A stretch of 36,251 bases of DNA from an uncultured bacterium (GTDB lineage: Bacteria; Patescibacteriota; Minisyncoccia; Phycocordibacterales; CAIJYI01). How positions within the stretch are numbered: the stretch's first letter is position 1; every line of letters begins with the position of its first letter. The notes below the pieces were generated by a model that was not told the origin of the DNA, did not search any database, and worked only from the letters and a program-made list of their open reading frames with translations. Positions 1 through 8,145 of the stretch are shown here, piece by piece. The DNA lies in NCBI GenBank assembly GCA_903824855.1, contig CAIJYI010000038.1:1-36251 (forward strand), read 5' to 3'. Both the position numbers and the translations under genes were made by a program.

Positions 1-588
1 AATACTGTTCTTAACGACATAACAATCGACAAGGACTATTTGGAGGTTGCACTTGAGTACTTGAACGACAAACAGAAGCGTGCAGGAGACGAAGAAACCG
101 TCTGTCGGGAGGCATTGCAACTGTCTTATGACAATTGTCAGGTACGACTAAAAAATCTCAATAGGGAATTTACCTCACCGCAAAACGCAAAGCATGATAT
201 ATATACGCCAGAAGAATATCTCGAACAGAAGAAAGATATATTAAACGAAAGACGTAAAATTGAAACGGCACTTGGTGGAATCAAAGATAACTTTGATAAG
301 GTTATTGAGGCTACAGCGAGAACTTTTACCTTCTGCACATTCGCCTCCATACATTTCAACAAAGGGACTCTTCAAGACAAGCGAACGATACTGTCCACAA
401 TCGGCTCGAACCTAACTTTAATCGACAAAAAAGTCTTTATTGAACGCGTACATCCGCTTTTGCTTATTGAAAATGAACTACATTCACAGAAGGCCATTTT
501 AAGCCCGCTCGAACCTAAAAAGAAGGGCTATAACAAAGAAAGAGAGGCAACATTTGTCGCCTCTCTTCCTAGCTGGCTCCGCGGGTAG
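1..588 (+). CDS. Large serine recombinase, C-terminal coiled-coil part (5' truncated by window edge)
   Basis: Frame is open from base 1 (NTVLNDITIDKDYLEVALEYLN...). The segment FTFCTFASIHFNKGTLQDKRTILSTIGSNLTLIDKKV resembles the C-terminal region of large serine recombinases. The last codons overlap the tRNA terminator and the 3' end of the tRNA. Confidence 0.75.
   Translation, partial: NTVLNDITIDKDYLEVALEYLNDKQKRAGDEETVCREALQLSYDNCQVRLKNLNREFTSPQNAKHDIYTPEEYLEQKKDILNERRKIETALGGIKDNFDKVIEATARTFTFCTFASIHFNKGTLQDKRTILSTIGSNLTLIDKKVFIERVHPLLLIENELHSQKAILSPLEPKKKGYNKEREATFVASLPSWLRG
540..567 (-). terminator. Intrinsic terminator of the tRNA-Asn transcript
   Basis: On the minus strand: GAGAGGC-GACAAATGTT-GCCTCTC followed by TTTCTTTG, just downstream of the tRNA CCA end. 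Confidence 0.65.
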
Positions 589-908
589 GATTCGAACCTA
601 CGACCAATCGGTTACACTTGTCCTTGTGTTAACACAGGGGGTGGACTATATCATCTCCATGTTTGTCTTGCGACAAATTTAGGGGCGAGGCGCTTCGGGC
701 TGAAATGTTTTTTCAAATATTTCAGGCCTACTCCCTTGCGGGATAGTCTCTGAACCTGCCTTGAACTTTCGATCAAGGATTGGCTGCTGATTGCCCTCGG
801 TTTGAACCGGTCGGGTTTCCAGCAATTCACCTCGTTCTTCGATCCGCCTTTCGACGGAAAGCTGCAACTAACTTACAGCCGATTGCTCTACCACTGAGCT
901 ACCGCGGA
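574..908 (-). tRNA. tRNA-Asn(GUU), interrupted in the anticodon by a group I intron; exons 875-908 and 574-614 (minus strand)
   Basis: Minus strand: TCCGCGG TA GCTCAGTGGTAGAGC A ATCGG CTGT|intron|TAA CCGAT TGGTC GTAGG TTCGAAT CCTAC CCGCGGA GCCA. All stems pair, the joined anticodon is GTT, and CCA is encoded. Confidence 0.93.
615..874 (-). other. Self-splicing group I intron (~260 nt, no credible internal ORF) between anticodon positions 35 and 36 of tRNA-Asn
   Basis: P1: exon GGCUGU pairs with intron GCAGCU, with U.G at the splice site. P10: 3' exon UAAC pairs with intron GUUA. Core: UUGCUGGAAACCC...GGGCAAUCAGCAGCCAA (P4/P5), GUUCAGAGACUA and GAUAUAGUCC (P7), P8 hairpin UCCCgcaaGGGA. The intron ends in G. 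Confidence 0.93.
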
Positions 909-1021
909 ATGTGGTATGACGATATTATTGTGTCAGACAGAAGTATCTTTCTGATACCTTGAGATTTTAGCAAAGATGTGAGGAAAATGCAACAAGCATC
1001 AGTTTCTTATGGTATACTCAT

Positions 1022-1357
1022 ATGTATATGCCAGAAACAAGAACATATGCGGATCGCGCAGAATATTTAAAAAAAGCTGTCTCGAAACGGAGAAAGAAAC
1101 TTCGAGAAATGGCTCGGGAATACAGCGGTAATAAGTGTGCTATTTGTGGCTATAATAAAAGCCCCAGGGCTTTAAGTTTTCATCATAGGGATCCAAAGAA
1201 AAAAGATTTTGGATTATCAGCGAGAGGGCTTACTCGTTCGTGGGATAAAATACGAGAGGAAATTGATAAATGTGTCCTTCTGTGTGCAAATTGTCACATG
1301 GAAGTTCATGATGGAATTTCGATACTCCCGAAAAAAATAAAAACGACTAATTTGTGA
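1022..1357 (+). CDS. Small HNH endonuclease-like protein
   Basis: CAICGYNKSPRALSFHHRDPKKKDF...CVLLCANCHMEVHDG: CxxC / HHxxP / CxxCH layout of HNH nucleases. TATACT box at 1013-1018. Confidence 0.8.
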   Translation: MYMPETRTYADRAEYLKKAVSKRRKKLREMAREYSGNKCAICGYNKSPRALSFHHRDPKKKDFGLSARGLTRSWDKIREEIDKCVLLCANCHMEVHDGISILPKKIKTTNL

Positions 1358-1439
1358 TACTTTACAAAATCATAATTATGTGATAATATAAAATTCGTTG
1401 GTAATTGTTATTGTATTATCTGTTTTAAGGAAATATTTT

Positions 1440-2156
1440 ATGTCACAGGAATTAATTTTACTTTTGATTACGGCGGCGACGCTTGGCTTTGTCCATACGT
1501 TGGCGGGGCCTGACCATTATTTACCTTTTATTGTTATTTCAAAAGCGAAAAAATGGTCTCCCGGGAAAACCGCTTGGATTACGTTTCTTTGTGGCCTTGG
1601 GCATGTTTGCAGTTCTATTTTGATTGGCACTGTCGGTATTGCTTTCGGAATCGCAATACTGAAGGTTACCGCGTTTGAATCAATTCGGGATAATGTTGCC
1701 GGGTGGATGCTCTTCGGATTCGGGCTTGCATATTTTGTTTATGGCTTGCAGAAGTCTTGGAAAAGACGACCTCACGTTCACGAACATCTTCATGATGATG
1801 GAGAAATTCATAAGCACACACATACACACGAAGAAGAACACGCACACGTTCATATTCGTCCGGGCGAAGAAGCGAGTATTACTCCGTGGATACTATTCAG
1901 TATTTTTGTTTTCGGCCCATGCAAGATTTTGATTCCATTACTTATGTATCCGGCCGCGGAAGCAAGCGTTCATGCGACAATTCTCGTTGCGTTAGTATTC
2001 AGTCTTGCGACCGTTGGAACAATGATGACGATTGTCATGCTTGGTACATACGGATTCCGTTCCGTTCATCTTCCTCTTTTGGAACGAAACGTTGAAGCGG
2101 TTGCAGGTTTCTCAATAATGCTCTGCGGTGCAGCGATTCAATTTCTTGGACTGTAG
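1440..2156 (+). CDS. Polytopic membrane protein with His-rich loop, RcnA/NicO/UreH-like (probable divalent-metal transporter)
   Basis: GPDHYLPF motif in TM1, His-rich cytosolic-type loop HVHEHLHDDGEIHKHTHTHEEEHAHVHI. ATG at 1440 is preferred over 1398 (AAGGAAA upstream). Confidence 0.6.
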   Translation: MSQELILLLITAATLGFVHTLAGPDHYLPFIVISKAKKWSPGKTAWITFLCGLGHVCSSILIGTVGIAFGIAILKVTAFESIRDNVAGWMLFGFGLAYFVYGLQKSWKRRPHVHEHLHDDGEIHKHTHTHEEEHAHVHIRPGEEASITPWILFSIFVFGPCKILIPLLMYPAAEASVHATILVALVFSLATVGTMMTIVMLGTYGFRSVHLPLLERNVEAVAGFSIMLCGAAIQFLGL

Positions 2157-2163
2157 CACTTTT

Positions 2164-2198
2164 TAAAACCCTCGTCTTTGCGGGGGTTTTTATTTTTG
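2164..2198 (+). terminator. Intrinsic terminator
   Basis: AAAACCCTCGTCTTTGCGGGGGTTTTTATTTTT hairpin plus T-run. Confidence 0.75.
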
Positions 2199-2212
2199 AT
2201 ATAATATAAATC

Positions 2213-3007
2213 ATGTTAGAAAACTTTTTTGGTTCAAAGGAGAAAGAATTTCCCGGAAGTTCATTAAATACTTTGAAATCAGAGCACTTGAAAGAGGGTG
2301 TTCGTCCGATTATTGCGGCGGTGGGCACTTTTGGTGACTTTCGTGATGATAATGGAGATATTCTCAATAAAATCTACAACCAATCCGACAATATGAAAAA
2401 TACTGAGGATGTCGATTATTACGCAAAGTTGAAAGATTCACAAAATAAAAATTTTAAACATCCATTTGATAATTCATACGTCATTTCATCAATAAACGAA
2501 AAAGACAAAGTATCTTGGGCTTATAAAAATTGCACAGGTGTGGTAGTTTCCGGGATAGATAAACAAACATTAAAAAATGTTTCTTTTTTAAGTCATCAGG
2601 ATCCGGACTTTTTTTTGGTTTCGGAAAGTTATGCAAATAATACACAGATGTTTCTGAAAGACATACAAGAAAATATTATAGAAATGAAAAAAAATTGTCT
2701 CCCCGGGACAATTGATGCCGCAATCTTTGGAGGTAATTATTTTATCGATGATGACGAACGAAAAAAAGCGTATCTTAAGTCTATTGAGACATTATCATCC
2801 GGTATTTCGGAGCTTCTTGGTTTCACTCCACCAGTTATTGTGGGCCCAAAAATGGTCCACGGAGGAAGTGATAATGTTTATTTTGATAACGAGAATAGAA
2901 GATTGTATATTGTCAGACCCGAAACAGGAAATTCAACGTCAGAAAGTTATCTTCCGAAAGATATAAAAAAACAGGAAAAAATGTGGCAAAAAAGAGATTT
3001 CGAATAA
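2213..3007 (+). CDS. Conserved hypothetical protein, possible CheD/CNF-like cysteine deamidase fold (copy 1)
   Basis: NCTGVVVSGIDKQTLKNVSFLSHQDP...GTIDAAIFGGNY resembles the CheD order Cys...His...FGG. Paralogous to the next ORF. Confidence 0.7.
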   Translation: MLENFFGSKEKEFPGSSLNTLKSEHLKEGVRPIIAAVGTFGDFRDDNGDILNKIYNQSDNMKNTEDVDYYAKLKDSQNKNFKHPFDNSYVISSINEKDKVSWAYKNCTGVVVSGIDKQTLKNVSFLSHQDPDFFLVSESYANNTQMFLKDIQENIIEMKKNCLPGTIDAAIFGGNYFIDDDERKKAYLKSIETLSSGISELLGFTPPVIVGPKMVHGGSDNVYFDNENRRLYIVRPETGNSTSESYLPKDIKKQEKMWQKRDFE

Positions 3008-3021
3008 TAATCTAAATATTT

Positions 3022-3957
3022 ATGCTTGAAAAAAATTTATCGTCCGAAAAAATGGAAGAGCGAGAAATAAATACTCTCAAATCTGAGCATCTTAACGAGG
3101 GAGTAAAGCCTATCATTTTTTGTGTCGGTACGATTCAAGATTTTCAGAATGATCCCGGTCCTGTTCGAAAAATAGATCGACCCGGAGATGATGAAAATAT
3201 CGCAAATGTAGATTATTGGGCGAAGCATAAAAAATTGATAAGTGAAAATTTTAAAAATGCGAAATATCAATCTTATGTTATTTCTCCCGCTGATGAGAAA
3301 AATAAAATTTCAAAATCCTACAGAGATTGCACGGGGGTAGTGCTTTCGGGAATAGATAAAGAAACAAATAAGGCAATTTCCATATTGACACACCAGGATC
3401 CTACGTATTTTTTGGCTGATGAGTCACATGCAAATAAATTCTTTTCGGATCTTGAAGAAAGAGTTATCGAATTGAAAAAACGCTGTGTCCCGGGAACCAT
3501 CGATGCCGGTATTTTTGGGGGTAATTATGCCGTCTCTGATAAATATGACGATCGGTGGGATGATGAGGCAAGCAATGAGCAATTTCGAGAAAATCATTAT
3601 GACTCAATTACATCGATATCAGATGAACTCTTCGACATGCTTGGTTTTGAACCCGTTATTTTTACGGGACCTAAGACAAATACGGAAGGGGATAGTAACG
3701 ATGATGTTTTTTTTGATAATGAAAATAGACGATTATATATAGTGCGTCCGGAAGTCGGGAATGTTACCACAGAAAGTTATCTTCCAAGTGATGTAAATAA
3801 ACAGAGTAAAAAATGGGAGGACGAATGGGAGGCGAGCCGGCTTGTTACCGTGAGAGAAGAAGAAATGCAGAGATTAAAAAATGAAGCGGAGGATAAGAAA
3901 AAGACAGAAACGCTTTACGCAAAGATTATGTCAACATTCTTTTCCAAAAAGAAATAA
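3022..3957 (+). CDS. Conserved hypothetical protein, paralog of 2213-3007 with an added charged C-terminal tail
   Basis: Shared LKSEHLxEGVxPII, DCTGVVLSGIDKETNK...LTHQDP, KKRCVPGTIDAGIFGGNY and FFDNENRRLYIVRPExGNxTxESYLP. Confidence 0.7.
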   Translation: MLEKNLSSEKMEEREINTLKSEHLNEGVKPIIFCVGTIQDFQNDPGPVRKIDRPGDDENIANVDYWAKHKKLISENFKNAKYQSYVISPADEKNKISKSYRDCTGVVLSGIDKETNKAISILTHQDPTYFLADESHANKFFSDLEERVIELKKRCVPGTIDAGIFGGNYAVSDKYDDRWDDEASNEQFRENHYDSITSISDELFDMLGFEPVIFTGPKTNTEGDSNDDVFFDNENRRLYIVRPEVGNVTTESYLPSDVNKQSKKWEDEWEASRLVTVREEEMQRLKNEAEDKKKTETLYAKIMSTFFSKKK

Positions 3958-3967
3958 TTAAAAAATA

Positions 3968-3998
3968 TCCGCCACAAGAATGATGTGGCGGTTTTTTG
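3968..3998 (+). terminator. Intrinsic terminator
   Basis: CCGCCACaagaatgatGTGGCGG + TTTTTT. Confidence 0.85.
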
Positions 3999-4105
3999 TG
4001 TCGTCAGAGTATCAGTGTTTTGTCAAAAAAAGTGAATTTTAACCTTACGGCTTTGTTTTTTGTTATCATTTGATTTTTGTTATTGTTCGCGATATTATTA
4101 AAGGT

Positions 4106-5986
4106 ATGGAAAAACTCATTAACGCTACGATTAATTCGGAACCCCCTCGGTTTCTGAAGAAATCATATTCTGATGTTAAGCACATTATAAATCTTATTCA
4201 AAAAGAAAAACGATTGCTTCCGATTGCTGTTGTTGTGGCCGTCCTTTTTTTTCTCGTGCATGAGGCGCGGAGTTTCAAAGGGATTGATGCTCTCGGAATG
4301 GGAATTAGTCTTCTTGCCGGCCTCTCAATTTTTCTCTACGGAATGTCGAAAATGGAAAGTTCCCTCGACCGACTTGCCGGTAACCGTGTAAAGAAAATGT
4401 TGGAGAGTGCGACAAAAACAAAAATCTCAGGAGTTGCTACGGGAGCTGCTGTTACGGCACTTGTCGGCTCATCCTCTATCACTACGGTTATCCTTATCAA
4501 CCTTGTATCAACGAGTATCTTGTCATTTGCCCGATCTGTTCCAGTAATTTTTGGAACGAATATCGGCTCGACCATTACTCTTCAGTTGCTTGCCTTTAAT
4601 GTCGATGCGATTATTCCATATTTTCTTGTTCTCGGGTTTTTGATTTTGTTTCTGAATAAGAGTAATAAAAGATGGTACAGTATCGGAAATATCGTTTTTG
4701 GTCTGGCCCTTATTTTCTTCGGACTATATCTTATGAAGACGGCAATGATTCCGCTTCGTAATTTTGAACCGTTCCGCATTTTGATGACGTCCATGGAAAA
4801 TCCATTCTTTGGAATGCTCATCGGATTTATCTTTGCCGGCCTTATTCAGTCCAGCGCAGGAACCGTCGCTATCGTTATCGCCCTCGCAGCCAACGGATTG
4901 GTCACACTTCCTGCCGGTATTGCTCTCATTCTCGGAGTTCATATCGGAAAATGCAGCACAGCGCTTTTAGCCGGAATCGGGAAAAACGGCCTTGCCATGC
5001 GCGTTGTTGTCGCAACCGTGATATTCGCAGTAACGAGTTCTCTCGTGTTTATTTTCTTTATTCCTGAACTTACTTTTGCTGTCCGGGCGATTGGAGGCAG
5101 TATTCCGAGACAGATAGCGAATGCTCACACAATTTTTAATGTTCTTGCCGCAATAGTATTCCTTCCTTTTACCAATCAATTCACCGCTCTCGTGGAAAGA
5201 ATTGTTCCGGCAAAAAGGACTAAAGAAGAGGAAGAATCTATTCCCAAATATTTACGAACAGAAGAAGAAATTCACAGTCCGATGGGAGTCTATTTCGGAC
5301 TTTTGGGAATCAAGCAAGAATTACACAGAATGGGAACAATCGTCATGGATATGTATCAGGATGTTTTACATGCCATGCTCCACGGCACAGATGAAGAATT
5401 AGAGAAAATTGAAAAACGTGATAAAAGCGTCGATGCTCTCTATGACTGTATTTATGAGAACATTATGATTATCAATCTTGTCGACAAATCAGAAGAGCAG
5501 CAAGAAATTTTAGAAAAACTTGAACGATTCGGTGATGAACTTGAACGTGCCGGCGATACCGTAAAAAGATTGGCGCATTATGGAATGGAGAGAATTGATA
5601 AGGAAGTTGAAATCAGTCCGGGGACTCAGCAAAAAATTACCGAAATGCACGGGCTTATTCACGAACAGTTTATGCGCTTACTTAATATCATTTCGGGGGT
5701 CATGTCTAAGGAAGAGCGAGTGAGTACCGAAAAAGAAATTATTGATGAAAGAAACCTTATCCTCAAAAGAAACGAAGAGAATATTCAATATCTTACGAGA
5801 ATTCGAGGGGAGGGTGAAATGCCTTTCCGTATTGAAGCATTCAAGGTTGAACGTGACATGATTCGTTATATGGCGAGATTCTATAAAAAGATTCACCACA
5901 TGGCATCACTTCATCTTTCAAATTATTCAATGGAAAGAGAAGGGGACGAAGAGGAGACTCTCGTTTCTGAAGCTGAGAGCGAATAG
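4106..5986 (+). CDS. Na/Pi-cotransporter family protein with C-terminal PhoU-like domain
   Basis: Repeated GSSSITTVILINL / QSSAGTVAIVIALA Na/Pi-cotransporter motifs with GTNIGSTITLQ, and a helical PhoU-like C-terminus. ATG 4106 preferred. Confidence 0.85.
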   Translation: MEKLINATINSEPPRFLKKSYSDVKHIINLIQKEKRLLPIAVVVAVLFFLVHEARSFKGIDALGMGISLLAGLSIFLYGMSKMESSLDRLAGNRVKKMLESATKTKISGVATGAAVTALVGSSSITTVILINLVSTSILSFARSVPVIFGTNIGSTITLQLLAFNVDAIIPYFLVLGFLILFLNKSNKRWYSIGNIVFGLALIFFGLYLMKTAMIPLRNFEPFRILMTSMENPFFGMLIGFIFAGLIQSSAGTVAIVIALAANGLVTLPAGIALILGVHIGKCSTALLAGIGKNGLAMRVVVATVIFAVTSSLVFIFFIPELTFAVRAIGGSIPRQIANAHTIFNVLAAIVFLPFTNQFTALVERIVPAKRTKEEEESIPKYLRTEEEIHSPMGVYFGLLGIKQELHRMGTIVMDMYQDVLHAMLHGTDEELEKIEKRDKSVDALYDCIYENIMIINLVDKSEEQQEILEKLERFGDELERAGDTVKRLAHYGMERIDKEVEISPGTQQKITEMHGLIHEQFMRLLNIISGVMSKEERVSTEKEIIDERNLILKRNEENIQYLTRIRGEGEMPFRIEAFKVERDMIRYMARFYKKIHHMASLHLSNYSMEREGDEEETLVSEAESE

Positions 5987-6005
5987 TTATTATTAATCAC
6001 CATTC

Positions 6006-6986
6006 ATGGAATATTTAATATTTTTTGTTTTAGTTATTTTATCGGCTTTTTTCTCGAGTGCAGAGACTGCTTATTTCAGTATTCGTCACAGCCAGATCCG
6101 CATAATGCAGGAGCATAAGAAAAAGAATTCAGATTTAGTTCATCGTTTAAAAGATGATCCTGAACGGCTTCTTATCACTATCCTTATCGGTAATAATATA
6201 GTCATATTCGCTTCAGCTTCCTTTGCTACTATTTTTGGGATTAATCATTTTGGACCTGTTGGAGCCGGAATCGCAACATTAGTAGCAACATTCGTGATGC
6301 TTATTTTTGGAGAAATTTTTCCAAAAACTATTGCCATTGTTCACTATATGTCGATGACCTGCCTCTTTGCTAAACCGCTCAATTTTTTTGTTATTCTCTT
6401 TTCTCCGATAACATGGTTTCTTTTAAAAATTCATCACTTCTCCAATAAACTATTGAAGGCCAAAAAACAACCTCTTGTTAGTGAGGAAGAGATTCGCGCA
6501 ATGAGTCGTCTTGGAGTTGAGCATGGGGCAATAGAAAAAGAAGAGCAAGAGATGATAGAGAAAATTTTCCGATTTGATGATGTTAAGGTCGGCGATATAA
6601 TGACGCCTATGCACAAAGTTGAAATACTCGATGGTGACGTTCCTGTTGAACAGATTGCTTATTTTGTATCTCAATCGGGATTCTCAAGATTTCCCGTACA
6701 TAATGGTGGGACTGCGGAAAAAATTGTCGGTTATGTTCATGTGAACGACATCATGAAAGCACTCAATTCTGACGATCGAGAAAAACCGGTTATAGAACTT
6801 ATTACTCCGATAAAATGTGTAAGCTCCGAGCGAACCGTCGATAGTATTTTCCGAAGTATGCAAAAAAGTCGACATCATTTGTATCTGGTATTCGATGATA
6901 AAAATAAACATGCCGTCGGTATTGTAACAATGGAAAACGTTCTGGAAGAAATAGTCGGTGAAATTAAAGACGAGACGGACGACTAA
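6006..6986 (+). CDS. CNNM/CorC (DUF21 + CBS pair) hemolysin-family membrane protein
   Basis: SAFFSSAETAYFSIRHSQIR, GEIFPKTIAI, SEEEIRAMSRLGVEHGAIEKEEQEMIEKIFRFDDVKVGDIMTPM, ENVLEEIVGEIKDE. Confidence 0.9.
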   Translation: MEYLIFFVLVILSAFFSSAETAYFSIRHSQIRIMQEHKKKNSDLVHRLKDDPERLLITILIGNNIVIFASASFATIFGINHFGPVGAGIATLVATFVMLIFGEIFPKTIAIVHYMSMTCLFAKPLNFFVILFSPITWFLLKIHHFSNKLLKAKKQPLVSEEEIRAMSRLGVEHGAIEKEEQEMIEKIFRFDDVKVGDIMTPMHKVEILDGDVPVEQIAYFVSQSGFSRFPVHNGGTAEKIVGYVHVNDIMKALNSDDREKPVIELITPIKCVSSERTVDSIFRSMQKSRHHLYLVFDDKNKHAVGIVTMENVLEEIVGEIKDETDD

Positions 6987-6990
6987 AAAA

Positions 6991-7012
6991 GTTCATCAAG
7001 TTTATAAAGTTA
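6991..7012. repeat. Solo copy of the motif forming the inverted repeats at 10451 and 10902
   Basis: agttcatcaagtttataaagtt versus agttcatcaagttataaagttt at 10451. Confidence 0.5.
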
Positions 7013-7039
7013 CGGATAAAAAAGAAAAGTATATAAAAA

Positions 7040-7074
7040 AACCGTTCCGCATTGTGCGGGACGGTTTTGTTTTT
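7040..7074. terminator. Bidirectional intrinsic terminator between convergent genes
   Basis: AAAAAACCGTTCCGCattgtGCGGGACGGTTTTGTTTTT. Confidence 0.8.
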
Positions 7075-7878
7075 CTACATAAAGATCGGAAGTAAGGAGA
7101 AGTAACCGTAAATTGCATGAGTCCATGCGACGGTTGCAAAACCTTTTCTAATATATACATATCCTAAAAAAGCACCGGACATAAATCGAAATAAAAATCC
7201 TCCAAGAGTGAACGGATTGGCGGGGTCATTTATGTATCCGAAATAACTTCCTAACTGAGGAAAAAAATGAAAGTAATGTATTTCCGCAAAAGCAAAAGAT
7301 GATATCGAAAGTGCAATAATGCAGGCCGTTTCATATTTCAAGGATGTTTTTTTTAATCCCCAAAGAATTCCGCCGAGCAGAATCATTCTGCACAGAAACT
7401 CTTCAAGAAATCCCGCTCCGCTCTTCATCCCCAACAATAAAGGTAACATGTACAGAGAATGATGTGGCGCATCAGGAACGCTTGGTTGCATCAAGGAAAC
7501 AATAAAAGCTGCTCCTAGTAATGCTCCTGCATAAGGAAGCGATCTTTTTATGGTCTGAATTATATCACTGAATTGCGGACTCATTAACGGATACTCTTTT
7601 TTTTCACGCAGATAAACCACGAAAATAAAAGCAATCCAAAAAATAGCAATGAAGCCGTCAGGGAAGAGACCAAAAAGGGTCGTCATTTTTCGTATGATTA
7701 GTTCACTAGTCAAAACCATATCCATTTGACTGAAGTCTAAAATAGAAGTTGTTTTTGTAATTGCGTAGTGAAGAAAGAGGGGTATGGTCGCATAGAGACC
7801 ATAGATGATTGAGTGAAAGAATGTTTTATCAGAATGAAATATGCTTATTCCACTCTTTTTTTCACCTTCATTTTCCAT
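7075..7878 (-). CDS. CPBP-family intramembrane metalloprotease-like protein
   Basis: FLEEFLCRMILLGG (EExxxR), EIHYFHFFPQ and AWTHAIYG motifs. ATG 7878 follows GGAGGAAAATCA. Confidence 0.75.
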   Translation of the reverse strand: MENEGEKKSGISIFHSDKTFFHSIIYGLYATIPLFLHYAITKTTSILDFSQMDMVLTSELIIRKMTTLFGLFPDGFIAIFWIAFIFVVYLREKKEYPLMSPQFSDIIQTIKRSLPYAGALLGAAFIVSLMQPSVPDAPHHSLYMLPLLLGMKSGAGFLEEFLCRMILLGGILWGLKKTSLKYETACIIALSISSFAFAEIHYFHFFPQLGSYFGYINDPANPFTLGGFLFRFMSGAFLGYVYIRKGFATVAWTHAIYGYFSLLPIFM

Positions 7879-8007
7879 TGATTTTCCTCCTTTGTGAAGT
7901 GAAAAGAACCTATTTTTAAAGTACTTTAAATTAAGGTTTCTGTCAAATTTTTCATGCATCCCTGGGCCCTTTAATTTTTAATTGCAGAAAATATGTACCT
8001 CATTTAT

Positions 8008-8077
8008 CGTCATTCTGGACTTGATCCGGAATCCACGTCGTTTATCCGTGGATTCCAGATCGTGGTCTGGAATGACG
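8008..8077. repeat. REP-like imperfect palindrome, copy 1
   Basis: cgtcattctggacttgatccggaatccacg-tcgtttatc-cgtggattccagatcgtggtctggaatgacg. Confidence 0.85.
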
Positions 8078-8145
8078 GACGGAGGGGGTGAGGAGTTGCA
8101 TTTTTGTAGCGTGACTATTTTAGTAAAGTGTGATATAGTTTTTTT

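Noticed and set aside
861-908. Reading the 5' half as tRNA-Tyr(GUA) from CTGTAAG
   Set aside because: AAG is intron; P1/P10 pairing and the exon body (CTGT|TAA) give Asn(GUU).
679-962. ORFs 679..867 (-) and 780..962 (+)
   Set aside because: They lie inside or across the group I intron and tRNA exon; codon content follows the RNA structure, not a protein.
1022-1357. Possible alternative code with UGA as sense codon
   Set aside because: UGA closes the HNH ORF and the supported genes use TGG for Trp with no in-frame UGA, so the standard bacterial code fits.
4336-5179. Several long antisense ORFs opposite the Na/Pi transporter, and similar shadows over dinB, obgE, nfn, por and the acyl-CoA synthetase genes
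   Set aside because: They are shadows of strongly supported genes and lack ribosome-binding sites or family signatures.
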